Assembly (NCBI RefSeq): GCF_003838195.1
Contig: NZ_RCBY01000716.1
Coordinates: 1 to 64,000 of the forward strand
DNA from: Okeania hirsuta
Lineage (GTDB): Bacteria > Cyanobacteriota > Cyanobacteriia > Cyanobacteriales > Microcoleaceae
Direction of reading: 5' to 3'
DNA: 64,000 bases
Each line of letters starts with the position of its first letter. Positions within the stretch are counted from its first letter, which is position 1. A program made the translations under genes and the position numbers. Positions 36,676 through 45,963 of the stretch are shown piece after piece. The notes below the pieces were generated by a model that was given only the letters and a program-made list of their open reading frames with translations, made no database searches and was not told the DNA's origin.

Positions 36676-39048
36676 GTGACACAGGAATTTCATATTTCAA
36701 TTACTCCCCTGGGAGAAGACGAATACTTTGTTCGGACAGAAAAAGTACCTATTGGTGGGTTAGTGGCTGAAGAAATTGTCGAATGGCCTATAGAACAATG
36801 GTTAGCCCAAGCACGTCACCTATTTCGCGATCCATTACTCGATCTCCTAGAAGGAAAGTCCAACACTCAGGTAGTTATCCCTAGTCAGGTTGTGGCCAGG
36901 TCTGGGGAAGTGGTAAGTCCAAATTTAGTAGCATTAGGCCAAGAAATGTATCAAGAGCTATTCAAAGACACCCTGAGAGATAGCTGGAGTTGCGCTCAAG
37001 GAATAGCTCATAATCGAGGAGAGGTATTACAGTTACGTCTGGGGACTAAAGACAGACGTATATCCAGTTTGCCTTGGGAGGTACTCCATGCAGGCGATCG
37101 CCCCCTTGCTACTGGTACTGATGTAATGTTCTCTCGCTATCAACCTAATACTTGCTTACCTAAACAAACCCGGACACGAACTCCAGAAGAACCATTAAAA
37201 ATCTTAATGGCGATCGCTGCTCCTAGCGATAAAGATAGTCTGCAACTAGAAAAAGAATATGAGGCGTTGCAACAAGAACTACAAAGAAATAGTGGAGAAA
37301 TTCAAATCCACCTGGATATTCTCAGGCAACCTGGACGAGAACAACTTACTCAACGTTTAGAGCAAGGTAAATATCAGGTTTTCCACTATGCAGGTCATAG
37401 CAACTGGGGTATTTCTGGTGGTGAAATATCTCTAGTCAGCAATATAACAGGGTTAACAGAAAGTCTCAGTGGTCGAGACTTAGCAGGGTTGTTAGTTAAT
37501 AATGGTATTCAGATGGCGGTTTTCAATTCATGTCGAGGCGCTTACAACCACTTAGTTAACCCCACTGATGATGAAGTAACTCTCAACTTAGCAGAAGCGC
37601 TAGTTAAACGTGGTATTCCGGGAGTGCTAGCAATGGCAGAACGCATTCCAGATGAGGTTTCCCTAAGTTTGACACGACTTTTTTATCGAAATCTCAATCA
37701 AGGTTATCCAATAGACTTAAGTTTGAGTCGGGCACGACAAGGATTGATTTCTGCTTACGGTTCACATGAACTTTATTGGGCATTACCTGTTGTCTACCTA
37801 CATTCAGAGTTTGATGGTTGTCTGATTCAAAAAACCAGCAACTTGACCAATAAAATTGTTGAACCTTTTGAGGAATTTGTTGAAGAAAAAATTGCATCAC
37901 CAGAGTCGCCAGAAGATTCAACTGGTGTAAAACCAAATATCGATTTAGAGAATATGGAGGAATTTCCTAGTGAACCTCAAACAGATAATCTTAATTGGCA
38001 GAATACCAATAATCAAGCTCAAGTAAAGACTCTCCAAGAGTTATTGCAAGAAAGAGAAATAAGAGAACAACTCAGTAATCAAAGCTATGAAAAACAAGAA
38101 GAAATAGTAACACAAGTTCAGTCAGTATTAACTACACAAAATATTCATAAAAAGTCTCATAATTTTTCCTGGAAAAAAATATTAGTATCTGCAGCATCAT
38201 TAGTAATGTTAACTTTTGGTACTAATACAATTACTTTCAATAGACTGTCACAAGTGAATTCTCAATTGCTTCCTAAAGCCCCAGACCCAGGGATTAATTA
38301 TGACTATAATAGGGTTCGACTTGTTAATGTTAATGAAAAAAATAGTAGCATCCAAGAAGCACAGATACTGGCAATTAGACAGTTTAAGCAAAATGATATT
38401 CTGGCTGGCAAAATGGTTGTAGAAATATTACTAGAAAGAGGAGAATTAGCAAAAGCAGGAGAAGCGATCGCTGCTGTGCCTACTCAACTCAACGACCATC
38501 CAGAAATTAATTTTCTTAAAGGTCGATTAGTTTGGGAAATCTTCCAAGATGGAAATCAAAATAACCTGATAGATGAAGCTATAAGTTATTGGGAAAAGGC
38601 TGCTGACAAAAGTCCAGAAAAAATTAAATATCAAAATGCTTTAGGCTTTGCTTATTACACTAAAGGAGATATGGAAAAAGCTTATGGAGCTTGGTTAAAA
38701 GTATTGCATTTGTCAGGAGAAATTACTCCAGAAATGGAAAAAGTTCGTCCTGTTTATAATAATGACCGAAGATATTTATCTGTCAAGAAAAGAGAAGCTA
38801 TGAATGCTTATGCTGGTCTGGGATTAATCATGCTAAAATCAGCTCAAAATTTACAAAAAACTCCTGATCGAGCTTTAAAATATGTTAGTAAAGTTATGAG
38901 AGAAGCTGGCAAAGAGTTTCATATCCAACAATTGCAAAAAAGTTGGTTGTGGTCTCCCATGGCTCGTCAAGATTGGGGTTTATTATTGAGACTTCGATAT
39001 CACAAACAGCCAGTTCAACAGAATAAGCAGTTTGAAGATATTGCTTAG
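36676..39048 (+). CDS. CHAT-domain (caspase-like) protein with membrane segment and TPR-like C-terminus
   Basis: 790 residues from a GTG start, with GAAGGA about 10 bases upstream. Residues 1-160 are a beta-rich N-terminal region. The CHAT protease domain (about 165-380) has its two catalytic residues: H241 in FHYAGHSNWG and C286 in AVFNSCRGAYN. A charged linker with coiled-coil character follows (LLQEREIREQLSNQSYEKQE), then one hydrophobic segment (ILVSAASLVMLTFG, about residues 504-517), then TPR-like repeats (YQNALGFAYYTKGDMEKAYG). It probably cuts a partner protein on a signal, anchored in the membrane. The next gene is a paralogue of its C-terminal half. Confidence 0.88.
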   Translation: MTQEFHISITPLGEDEYFVRTEKVPIGGLVAEEIVEWPIEQWLAQARHLFRDPLLDLLEGKSNTQVVIPSQVVARSGEVVSPNLVALGQEMYQELFKDTLRDSWSCAQGIAHNRGEVLQLRLGTKDRRISSLPWEVLHAGDRPLATGTDVMFSRYQPNTCLPKQTRTRTPEEPLKILMAIAAPSDKDSLQLEKEYEALQQELQRNSGEIQIHLDILRQPGREQLTQRLEQGKYQVFHYAGHSNWGISGGEISLVSNITGLTESLSGRDLAGLLVNNGIQMAVFNSCRGAYNHLVNPTDDEVTLNLAEALVKRGIPGVLAMAERIPDEVSLSLTRLFYRNLNQGYPIDLSLSRARQGLISAYGSHELYWALPVVYLHSEFDGCLIQKTSNLTNKIVEPFEEFVEEKIASPESPEDSTGVKPNIDLENMEEFPSEPQTDNLNWQNTNNQAQVKTLQELLQEREIREQLSNQSYEKQEEIVTQVQSVLTTQNIHKKSHNFSWKKILVSAASLVMLTFGTNTITFNRLSQVNSQLLPKAPDPGINYDYNRVRLVNVNEKNSSIQEAQILAIRQFKQNDILAGKMVVEILLERGELAKAGEAIAAVPTQLNDHPEINFLKGRLVWEIFQDGNQNNLIDEAISYWEKAADKSPEKIKYQNALGFAYYTKGDMEKAYGAWLKVLHLSGEITPEMEKVRPVYNNDRRYLSVKKREAMNAYAGLGLIMLKSAQNLQKTPDRALKYVSKVMREAGKEFHIQQLQKSWLWSPMARQDWGLLLRLRYHKQPVQQNKQFEDIA

Positions 39049-39337
39049 TAGTAGATTAAAATTAGATATACTAACGGTTTATTTTTAAATTGGCTAATGA
39101 CTAATTTAAAAAAGAGTCGGAATACAAGAGTGAGCAGCTGGAAAAATAATAAAGGAGGAGGTAGGAGAAAGGGAGAATTCAAATTTCTATCCACTCCTTG
39201 CTTCTCTACTTGAAAACTTCTTTAGGCATTCTCAAAAAAAGTAGAGTATTAAGCAGGCAAAAGAGTCAGATAATTTTTATTTTTTACTCCCTTCTAACTT
39301 CTACCACCGAAGGTTGATAATTATCAAAGACATCAAA

Positions 39338-40255
39338 ATGACACAAAATTCTGAAAAAACTATCATTTTTTTTAACTCAGTTCCCGGTAGAATAGTTTCA
39401 CATCTAATTGCTGTTTTATTCACTCTAAGTGGTGTTTGGTTATTTCAAAATCGACCAATACTTTCTTCAAAAACTATATCTATAACTCCCGATCCAATTA
39501 ACCTGGAAAGATATGATAAAGAGCAACCAATTAATTATAGTGCCAATACTGTAGAAGCAGACAAACAACTAGCTATTGAACAATTTAATAAAAATGATAT
39601 TCAAGCTGGAAAAAAAGCTGTAGAGTCTTTATTAAATAGAGGTGCTTTTAGAGAGGCAAAAGCAGCACTTAAGATTGTGTTAAAAGCAGGTAATAATGAG
39701 CAAAATGTTGACTCAGACATACTTTTTTTACAAGGTCGATTAATTTGGGAATTAGCCCAATATGGAAATAGAAATTATACTGTAGATGAAGCTATATATT
39801 ACTGGGAAAAAGCCGTCGCTCAACTCCCTGATTCTATTCCATATCAGAATGCTATAGGTTTTGCTTACTATACCAAAGGAGACCTGAAAAAAGCTTATGA
39901 TTCTTGGTTAAAAGTATTAAAATTATCAGGAGAAATTGCACCAGAAACACAAATACTGCGTAACATTTCAATTGAGGCTTTACCAACTCCAGAAGTTGAA
40001 CAAAAAGATGCTATTAATGCCTATGCAGGTATTGGATTAGTAATGATGAAATCTGCTCAAACTTATCAAGGAAATGAGCAAAGAGAACGCTGGTTGAGAG
40101 CTTTACAATATCGGACAAAAGTAATGAAAGAAGCTGCAATAGAATATCATATTCCCCAACTTAGACAAAACTGGTTATGGTCACGAGAAGCACTACGAGA
40201 TTGGGATTTTCTCATGAGAACAGATTGGAATATATTGCAGAAACGAACTAATTAG
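39338..40255 (+). CDS. Membrane-anchored TPR-like protein, paralogue of the CHAT protein's C-terminus
   Basis: 305 residues from the ATG at 39338; a TTG at 39314 is possible but less likely. One N-terminal hydrophobic segment (LIAVLFTLSGVWLF, about residues 23-36) is followed by a region that follows the CHAT protein's end block by block: QFNKNDIQAGKKAVESLLNR, YYWEKAVAQLPDSIPYQNAI, FAYYTKGDLKKAYDSWLKVL, NAYAGIGLVMMKSAQ. It looks like a duplicated copy without the protease. It may act as a regulator, competitor or substrate adaptor. It lies 289 bases downstream in the same direction. Confidence 0.8.
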   Translation: MTQNSEKTIIFFNSVPGRIVSHLIAVLFTLSGVWLFQNRPILSSKTISITPDPINLERYDKEQPINYSANTVEADKQLAIEQFNKNDIQAGKKAVESLLNRGAFREAKAALKIVLKAGNNEQNVDSDILFLQGRLIWELAQYGNRNYTVDEAIYYWEKAVAQLPDSIPYQNAIGFAYYTKGDLKKAYDSWLKVLKLSGEIAPETQILRNISIEALPTPEVEQKDAINAYAGIGLVMMKSAQTYQGNEQRERWLRALQYRTKVMKEAAIEYHIPQLRQNWLWSREALRDWDFLMRTDWNILQKRTN

Positions 40256-40533
40256 GTTTTGCTGAAAAAGTCTTTTGGAAAGGGTAGGAGTCAGGAGTCA
40301 GTCCTCAGGAGTCGGGACGAATGGGAATTATAGAACCCATTTGGTATCTATTTAAAAATAGAGGGTGAGATGGGGAGGTCAGGAGATAAAGAAAGATTTG
40401 GCAATGGCTGAAGATAGGACATTTTTTTATACCGAGATTAAGCGGATTTGATATCACAATCATTAGACCTCTCCAAAAATCAAATTCCCTTCTGCCTTCT
40501 GCCTTCCCTCTACATATTAATAACTAGCTTCAC

Positions 40534-41283
40534 CTAAACAGAAAAACTCTTAATTTCTATCCATTCTCTCTCAGATAAAGGTTCTGTAATTAGCTGAATT
40601 TTAAAACATTTCATAGCTGCTCTAACTAATGCTTCAATAATCCGATTAATCATAACTTCTCTCCTATCGACGGCAGATAAAACAGATGTAAAAATATCAA
40701 AAACTCCAGGAGAAGGTTGAGAGTTAAAAACATAACTAAAAAATTCAACATCAGGCGTTAAAATCATAGAACCATGTTGTAATATTGCCCTACCCTTTCT
40801 CAATTGGGCACTACCGATTAATTTTCCACCATTAGGTAATATTAAATCTGCACCAGTAGAAGTGCCAAAACAGTTAGGGTTGTGGATATAACCTCTTCCC
40901 GCACTGCCATAAACTAAGTCCACACCGAGCGATCGCCACCCCACTATTAAAAATTCACAAATAGCCTGATAAGACTCAATACGACTGCCAGGAAAACCAG
41001 AAGTTATAACACTATAAGTTAAATCTCCCTGATGCAAAACCGCCCTGCCACCAGTAGGACGATGGACAATATCTATCGGTTTGCCTTGCCAAGTCAGATT
41101 TTGCCAATATTCAGGATAACGTCGTTGATGATAACCCAGAGAAATGGCCACAGGTTGCCAGGTGTAAAAGCGGAGAGTTGGTGGAATATTTCCTTGCAGA
41201 TGTTGGTGTAGCAACCATTCATCTATTGCCATTTGTAACTTGCCGGTTGTCGTTAGTAAGGGAATAAGTCGCCAAAACATCAT
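40534..41283 (-). CDS. Lipoate-protein ligase / octanoyltransferase family protein
   Basis: 249 residues of the BPL/LplA/LipB fold. Diagnostic stretches are MAIDEWLLHQHLQGNIPPTL, RFYTWQPVAISLGYHQ, IVHRPTGGRAVLHQGDLTYS (the RRxxGGGxVxH-like motif) and GADLILPNGGKLIGSAQLRK with the catalytic-type Lys. It should attach lipoyl or octanoyl groups to carrier proteins such as those of pyruvate dehydrogenase or glycine cleavage. Which of the ligase, octanoyltransferase or amidotransferase activities it has cannot be told here. It is a single gene. Confidence 0.88.
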   Translation of the reverse strand: MMFWRLIPLLTTTGKLQMAIDEWLLHQHLQGNIPPTLRFYTWQPVAISLGYHQRRYPEYWQNLTWQGKPIDIVHRPTGGRAVLHQGDLTYSVITSGFPGSRIESYQAICEFLIVGWRSLGVDLVYGSAGRGYIHNPNCFGTSTGADLILPNGGKLIGSAQLRKGRAILQHGSMILTPDVEFFSYVFNSQPSPGVFDIFTSVLSAVDRREVMINRIIEALVRAAMKCFKIQLITEPLSEREWIEIKSFSV

Positions 41284-41664
41284 GGAAGAAGGAAGAAGGA
41301 ATAAGGAATAAGGAAAAATCTGGCGTTGTCTGAGTTTTAAGCTTTTGATATGTCAAATACAATAAAGGCGACTGCTATATTTCAGCGGATCAGTCTGCTG
41401 ACCTGTTTTATTTCCATTTCCGAGTTTTCTAGCTTTAACTTTAGGTATTACAAGACAGTTATTAATAATTCTCTGAAGTAATTTTTGTGGCCTCATTTCT
41501 TTGAATACATATAATATCATGTTCGTTTAATAGCATGATAAAAAACTTTCTTCTCCTCTTCCCTCTTTTTTCCTCCCGACTTCTGACTCGGTCCTCCTCC
41601 GTCGTTATTTATCAGTATTCAACCGCACATGATATAAGTACATTTTTTTTACTATACTTATCAT
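41284..41664. other. Intergenic region left of the insertion sequence
   Basis: A dispersed repeat is at about 41319-41375 (GCGTTGTCTGAGTTTTAAGC...GCGACTGCTATA), matching about 5911-5970 and, inverted, about 15121-15158. GACTCGGTCCTCCT lies at 41584-41597. No gene is seen. The left copy of the IS target duplication ends the region (TTATCAT, 41658-41664). Confidence 0.6.
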
Positions 41665-41688
41665 CTGGACAGTAAAAAGTTTTTTTCT

Positions 41689-43137
41689 TCATAAAACAGT
41701 TGGTTTCATGTGACAAAATGCTCCAGATTCGACTGTCTGGTGAATGGCGATCGAGCATTTAAGAATTTTGTCACTCAGTAGACCCGACCTACTTTTGGCT
41801 AAAATCTTCTTCCTATGTTCGGCGAGTGTCAGTAGAACTATCTGTTCACTCGGATAACCATTGGATGGTAGAGTACGAAACCAACCGGGGAAGTCTTTCC
41901 ATATGATCATGGGCATCTCTAAACTCAGCAGTTGTAAAACAGCTAGTGCAATAGTGTTGATCAGTACAAACCGCTCCATTGCTTCAACTTTTCTTTTAAC
42001 CTGTTGCTGATGTTTCTTCGGATATCGACTGAGAATTAAGTCTTTCGGCCACCCCTGAGTCGGGGTGATATCTTTCATCCAAAACTGATAGCTAAAACCA
42101 GACAAGAGTTGAATCAAGTTACGGAAAGTGACTTCAATCTGAAAACGCCAACTGTAAGCGGTTAAAATTTCGGTTGCAGATAGAGTGACATCAGTTGAAA
42201 GCAGAATTATTTGTTTGCCCTCCGGCCACACAGCCAATACAAAGCGCACTCTTTGAAGGGGACAATCCCAATGTAAATCTATACAACGCCATCTGAGAGA
42301 CACCATCTGACCGTAAAGTAGTAGAGTTTCTGTAGTGAAGGAATCTTTCTCATCAAACAATTTCCGTAACTTGACTGATTCACCCCAGACGCGAGGTCTA
42401 CCACGACTGCGTTTGAGCGGTGGTGTTGGTAAAGCATGTTTGCCGACTGCATTGATTCGGACTCTGGTAATTAACTGTAGCTTGTGCTTCCTAAACTCTT
42501 CAATCAAATTTTTAGAAGCAAAGTAAGCATCAAGGATGATATAGCTACCAGCATGGATAAGTTCTACGCACAAAGTAGACATTCAATCTACTATTGTAGT
42601 TTGATCATCCTCAGTCGTCTTGATACCATCTGGCAATCCCAAAGTCACAGGAACTGCTTTCAAACAAGAGCCTGCTTTTAAGAGTATGGTAATGACCCCA
42701 AAGTAATGGCCTCGTATCCATTCTGGCTTCGTTACATTTTCTGATTCATTATGCAGTTTTTTCACACCAGGCATTTTTTTTCCTTCCTTACCGACTTTAA
42801 TACCATCACCTACATAAACTGGTTGACCTCTGAGAAGATGGACTTTTGGGTGAGTGATTAACCATTTGTGCCACATGGTGGATAATTTTTGGACACTAAT
42901 CCCCTTTGAATGAAACCAGTGTAAAGCTTGAGTGTAGTAATTTTGTGTTAGTCCTACAGCGTTGAGATCGCTGGTAACTGCCCGATGTTGGCTACATAAA
43001 AGAATTCCCCAAATCAGGATCACAAACCATTCATAAGTGGCATCGCGACTAAACACTGGACGTAAGTCGATCAATATTTGCTCTATCCGACGTATTATAT
43101 GCATAATAGAGATTAGCTGGTCAAATTTAAGAATCAT
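41689..43137 (-). pseudogene. IS4-like DDE transposase with an in-frame TGA
   Basis: One frame of 482 codons is interrupted by a TGA at 42583-42585, immediately followed by an ATG in frame. The first part has PVYVGDGIKVGKEGKKMPGV with the first catalytic Asp. The second has SYIILDAYFASKNLIEEFRK with the second Asp and TAYSWRFQIEVTFRNLIQLL with the Glu (YREK-like signature). All three catalytic residues are present but on different sides of the stop. The element is probably unable to move on its own unless the stop is read through. Intact ends mean a transposase in trans could still act. Confidence 0.85.
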
Positions 43138-43152
43138 TAACCAGTATGCACC

Positions 43153-43176
43153 ATTCCCCGACTTTTAGTGGGGAAT
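43153..43176. terminator. Hairpin inside the right end of the IS
   Basis: ATTCCCC (43153-43159) and GGGGAAT (43170-43176) form a 7-bp stem with a 10-base loop, about 16 bases upstream of the transposase ATG. IS elements often carry such a structure to block transcription or translation entering from outside. Function is inferred. Confidence 0.5.
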
Positions 43177-43296
43177 GTTTTTTCTACTGAGAACTTTGTA
43201 CTGTCCAGTTATCATATCAAATTATTTTTGCAACCCATAAAAATCCTTTAGAAACCTTCCATATTTCCAGTAAAATATCTGATCAATCTGTAATCA

Positions 43297-44034
43297 ATGT
43301 TTTTTTCACATCTACCTCTAGGTCAAAAATTAGAATTATCACCAAATCATGTTCATATTTGGAGTAAAAATCTAAAATCACCTCCATCTGAAATTGAAGA
43401 ATTATCAAAAATCTTATCCTCAGACGAAATAGATAGAGCCAAAAAATTTTATTTTGAACGAGATAAAAATCGTTTTATTATTGCCAGAGGAACACTCAGA
43501 AAAATCCTTAGCTGTTACTTAAATATTGAACCTAAAAAATTACAATTTACTTATAGTGAACGAGGCAAACCCTACTTACCAGATACCTCTATATTATTTA
43601 ATTTATCTCACTCTCAAGATTTAGCTTTATATGCTATTACCACAGTTAATTTAATTGGTATTGACTTAGAATATATTCGCCCAATGAATGATGCTGAAGC
43701 CTTGGCAAAACGTTTCTTTACTTCCCAAGAATACAACCTTATTAGTCAGCTTCCTCCTCAACAGCAACAAGAAATTTTCTTCAAAATATGGACTTGTAAA
43801 GAAGCCTATTTAAAAGCTACTGGAGATGGGTTAGCAGGAGGATTGGAAAAAGTCGAAGTTTGTTTAAAACCAGAACAACCAATACAGTTTATTAGTATTA
43901 ATGGAGATTTTCAAGAAGCTTCCCGTTGGTATTTACATCAGTTTATTCCTGAATCTAATTACATTGCTGCTGTAGTAGTGGCAGGGACAAATCAAAACTT
44001 GAGTTTTTGGCAGACACATAGAATTGGGTATTGA
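43297..44034 (+). CDS. 4'-phosphopantetheinyl transferase, Sfp type
   Basis: 245 residues. The core motifs are NLSHSQDLALYAITTVNLIG, then IDLEYIRPMN with the Mg-binding Asp and Glu, RFFTSQEYNLISQLPP, and FFKIWTCKEAYLKATGDGLA with the WxxKEAxxK signature. An N-terminal half with FYFERDKNRFIIARGTLRKI and GKPYLP completes the pseudo-dimer. It moves the phosphopantetheine arm of coenzyme A to carrier-domain serines, here very likely those of the PKS and NRPS genes 2 kb downstream. The IS ends 88 bases upstream, so the IS may have altered its promoter. Confidence 0.95.
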   Translation: MFFSHLPLGQKLELSPNHVHIWSKNLKSPPSEIEELSKILSSDEIDRAKKFYFERDKNRFIIARGTLRKILSCYLNIEPKKLQFTYSERGKPYLPDTSILFNLSHSQDLALYAITTVNLIGIDLEYIRPMNDAEALAKRFFTSQEYNLISQLPPQQQQEIFFKIWTCKEAYLKATGDGLAGGLEKVEVCLKPEQPIQFISINGDFQEASRWYLHQFIPESNYIAAVVVAGTNQNLSFWQTHRIGY

Positions 44035-44439
44035 AGCTATGTTTAAAGACTGCACTCGCAGGTGGATATAATCTAGAAGGAAGTCAAGCCAATGTACAAT
44101 GTTTGACGCGCTTTAATTTTACTGATAGCTATCGCTTATACGACTTCATGTTATCAAGGTAAAATTATCAAAAAATCCCGTGCTCAAAACTATACTTGTA
44201 GATTAACACAAGGCAGGGCGAAAAGATAAAAGATATAGCAAAATTTTGGTAGTGCATCCCTACCAAAATTTTGATTATGGTCAATTAAGCGGACATGATA
44301 TTAGGAATTCAGTGAGTAGCCAAAACTTTCAGCTAAGTTGCAACTAACTTCTCCTAAAAAATTTTCCTGATGATATATTTTCCACCGAGAAAATTAAACA
44401 TAGCTTTCTCTAACTATAAACTGCTTAATATTAATTTTA
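44035..44439. other. Intergenic region after the PPTase
   Basis: About 400 bases with no supported gene. AGCGGACATGATATTAG at 44289-44305 resembles an end of the ATATCAAATCC-type elements. No terminator with a T run was recognised. Confidence 0.5.
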
Positions 44440-44952
44440 TATGCTTTAAGGTATTTATCGTTATCTTGGAAGCGTTGCTTTAAAAAAGTGTCTGGTCAAC
44501 CTAAATTCAAGAAAAAAGGTAAAGATGATAGCTTTACTTTAGATGGTTCAATTACAGTCGGTTTTAATCAGATTAAATTACCAAGAATTGGATGGGTGAA
44601 AACTTACGAAATATTGCCAGATAATATTACTCCTAAGTCTGTAACTATTAGCCGAAAAGCCGACCGTTGGTTCATCAGTTTCAATTCTAGAGAGAAAGAA
44701 ACTCAAATTACTGAGAAATCAGTAGATGTAGTTGGTGTTGATTTAGTTTAGGTATAAAATCTCTAGCTACTTTATCCACTGGTGAAGTTTTTGAAGGGGC
44801 TAAATCAAAAGGAGGTTAGAAGCTAAACTCTCACGACTTCAATACCTTAACAGACATAAAACCAAGTTTTCCAATAACTGGAAAAAAGCACAGCTAAAAA
44901 TAGCGAGGCTACATACAAAGGTAGCTGATATCAGGAAAGATACATTACTTGA

Positions 44953-44962
<10 letters not shown>
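44440..44962 (+). pseudogene. Decayed TnpB (IS200/IS605-type) gene
   Basis: The middle of TnpB is readable across two frameshifts. Up to 44750 it reads SGQPKFKKKGKDDSFTLDGS, then KTYEILPDN and VDVVGVDL with the first catalytic Asp. From about 44748 the +1 frame gives LGIKSLATLSTGEVFEGAKS. From about 44813 another frame gives RLEAKLSRLQYLNRHKTKFS and WKKAQLKIARLHTKVADIRK. The start and the C-terminal catalytic and zinc parts are missing; a GGAGACA repeat lies where the rest should follow. It is a dead RNA-guided nuclease/transposon accessory gene. Confidence 0.85.
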
Positions 44963-45067
<105 letters not shown>

Positions 45068-45189
45068 ACAAAGAAAATGATCAATATTGATTAGCATTGC
45101 CATAGGACACCAAGATACGATATGCTGCGGGTATTCTGTTAACATCTTGATCAACTTCCTTAGACTTAGACTAGGATTAGGCTTTACCG

Positions 45190-45212
45190 ATCTCTAATGG
45201 TAGAGATTTTTT
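45190..45212 (+). terminator. Possible Rho-independent terminator
   Basis: ATCTCTA and TAGAGAT form a 7-bp stem with a 4-base loop (ATGG), followed by a run of six T. The stem is weak (AT-rich). It would stop transcription from the TnpB remnant side before the small membrane protein and the PKS cluster. Confidence 0.45.
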
Positions 45213-45432
45213 GTGCCATGCTCGGTTACTTATGATAGTATTTTTGTCTTTTGTCCAACAAACCATAAATTTACGATCAAAGGTTTGAATTTTAAAACAT
45301 TAATGATAGAATCTGATTGTTGTTAACAACCGTACATAAAATTCCTAGACTCATAAACATAAAATAGTGGCCTAGAGGTGTAAGTACCAAACAGGTGATT
45401 TTGGATCAAAAAATGACAAAGGAAAGAGTTTG

Positions 45433-45738
45433 ATGTCAACCCAAATATACGTAACAAAAAAATCTGTTCAGGTAGCTAAAGATCAAAAGTCAAAAACCAG
45501 ATCAAAAGACTATATAAAAAGTCTACAGAACAAACACTATACATTTAATGTCCTAATAGCCATAGGCATAATAGCCATAGGCAAACTAATAGCAATATCT
45601 TTACTATTATCGTGGCATCCGATAACTAGTGTAGAAATAGGAATACTAATAGGAATGTGTGGATTAAGTATGTTGGACATGAGCATCGGAGTGGACAACT
45701 ACTATTCAATACCAGTGAAACAATCAGATAAATCTTAG
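45433..45738 (+). CDS. Small two-helix membrane protein, unknown
   Basis: 101 residues from the ATG at 45433, with AAAGGAAAG 5-13 bases before it. A basic N-terminal third (KDQKSKTRSKDYIKSLQNKH) precedes two hydrophobic segments, VLIAIGIIAIGKLIAISLLL and VEIGILIGMCGLSMLDM. I do not recognise the family. It is the last gene before the PKS genes (226 bases to the PKS A start) and in the same direction, so it may be co-transcribed, but there is no evidence for a biosynthetic role. Confidence 0.6.
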   Translation: MSTQIYVTKKSVQVAKDQKSKTRSKDYIKSLQNKHYTFNVLIAIGIIAIGKLIAISLLLSWHPITSVEIGILIGMCGLSMLDMSIGVDNYYSIPVKQSDKS

Positions 45739-45963
45739 CAATATATAGAATGGCTGTATGGAGGTTCAATCTTTAAAAGATAATGGATGCAAGTACATCC
45801 TCACCTGTCACTTCATTGTGGAACTATCGCTAACCAAGTATTTCTGAAACAAAAACAAAATAAAATAAAATTATCCCCGAGAAATTCTTACAGAATAATA
45901 CATCTGTAGAAATAAAATTGTTATCCGAACGAAATAATCAAAATTAATCAAAGTAAGTAAAAC

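Larger units (their letters stand above)
41665..43208 (-). mobile_element. Complete insertion sequence, 1544 bp, IS4-like DDE type
   Basis: Left end CTGGACAGTAAAAAGTT (41665-41681) and right end AACTTTGTACTGTCCAG (43192-43208) are inverted with one mismatch in 17. The element is flanked by a 7-bp direct repeat TTATCAT at 41658-41664 and 43209-43215, so insertion is recent enough to keep its target duplication. It holds one transposase gene on the minus strand. It ends 88 bases before the PPTase gene. Confidence 0.92.

Noticed and set aside
36435-36693. Small ORFs on both strands before the CHAT gene
   Set aside because: Short, overlapping each other, with no recognisable motif.
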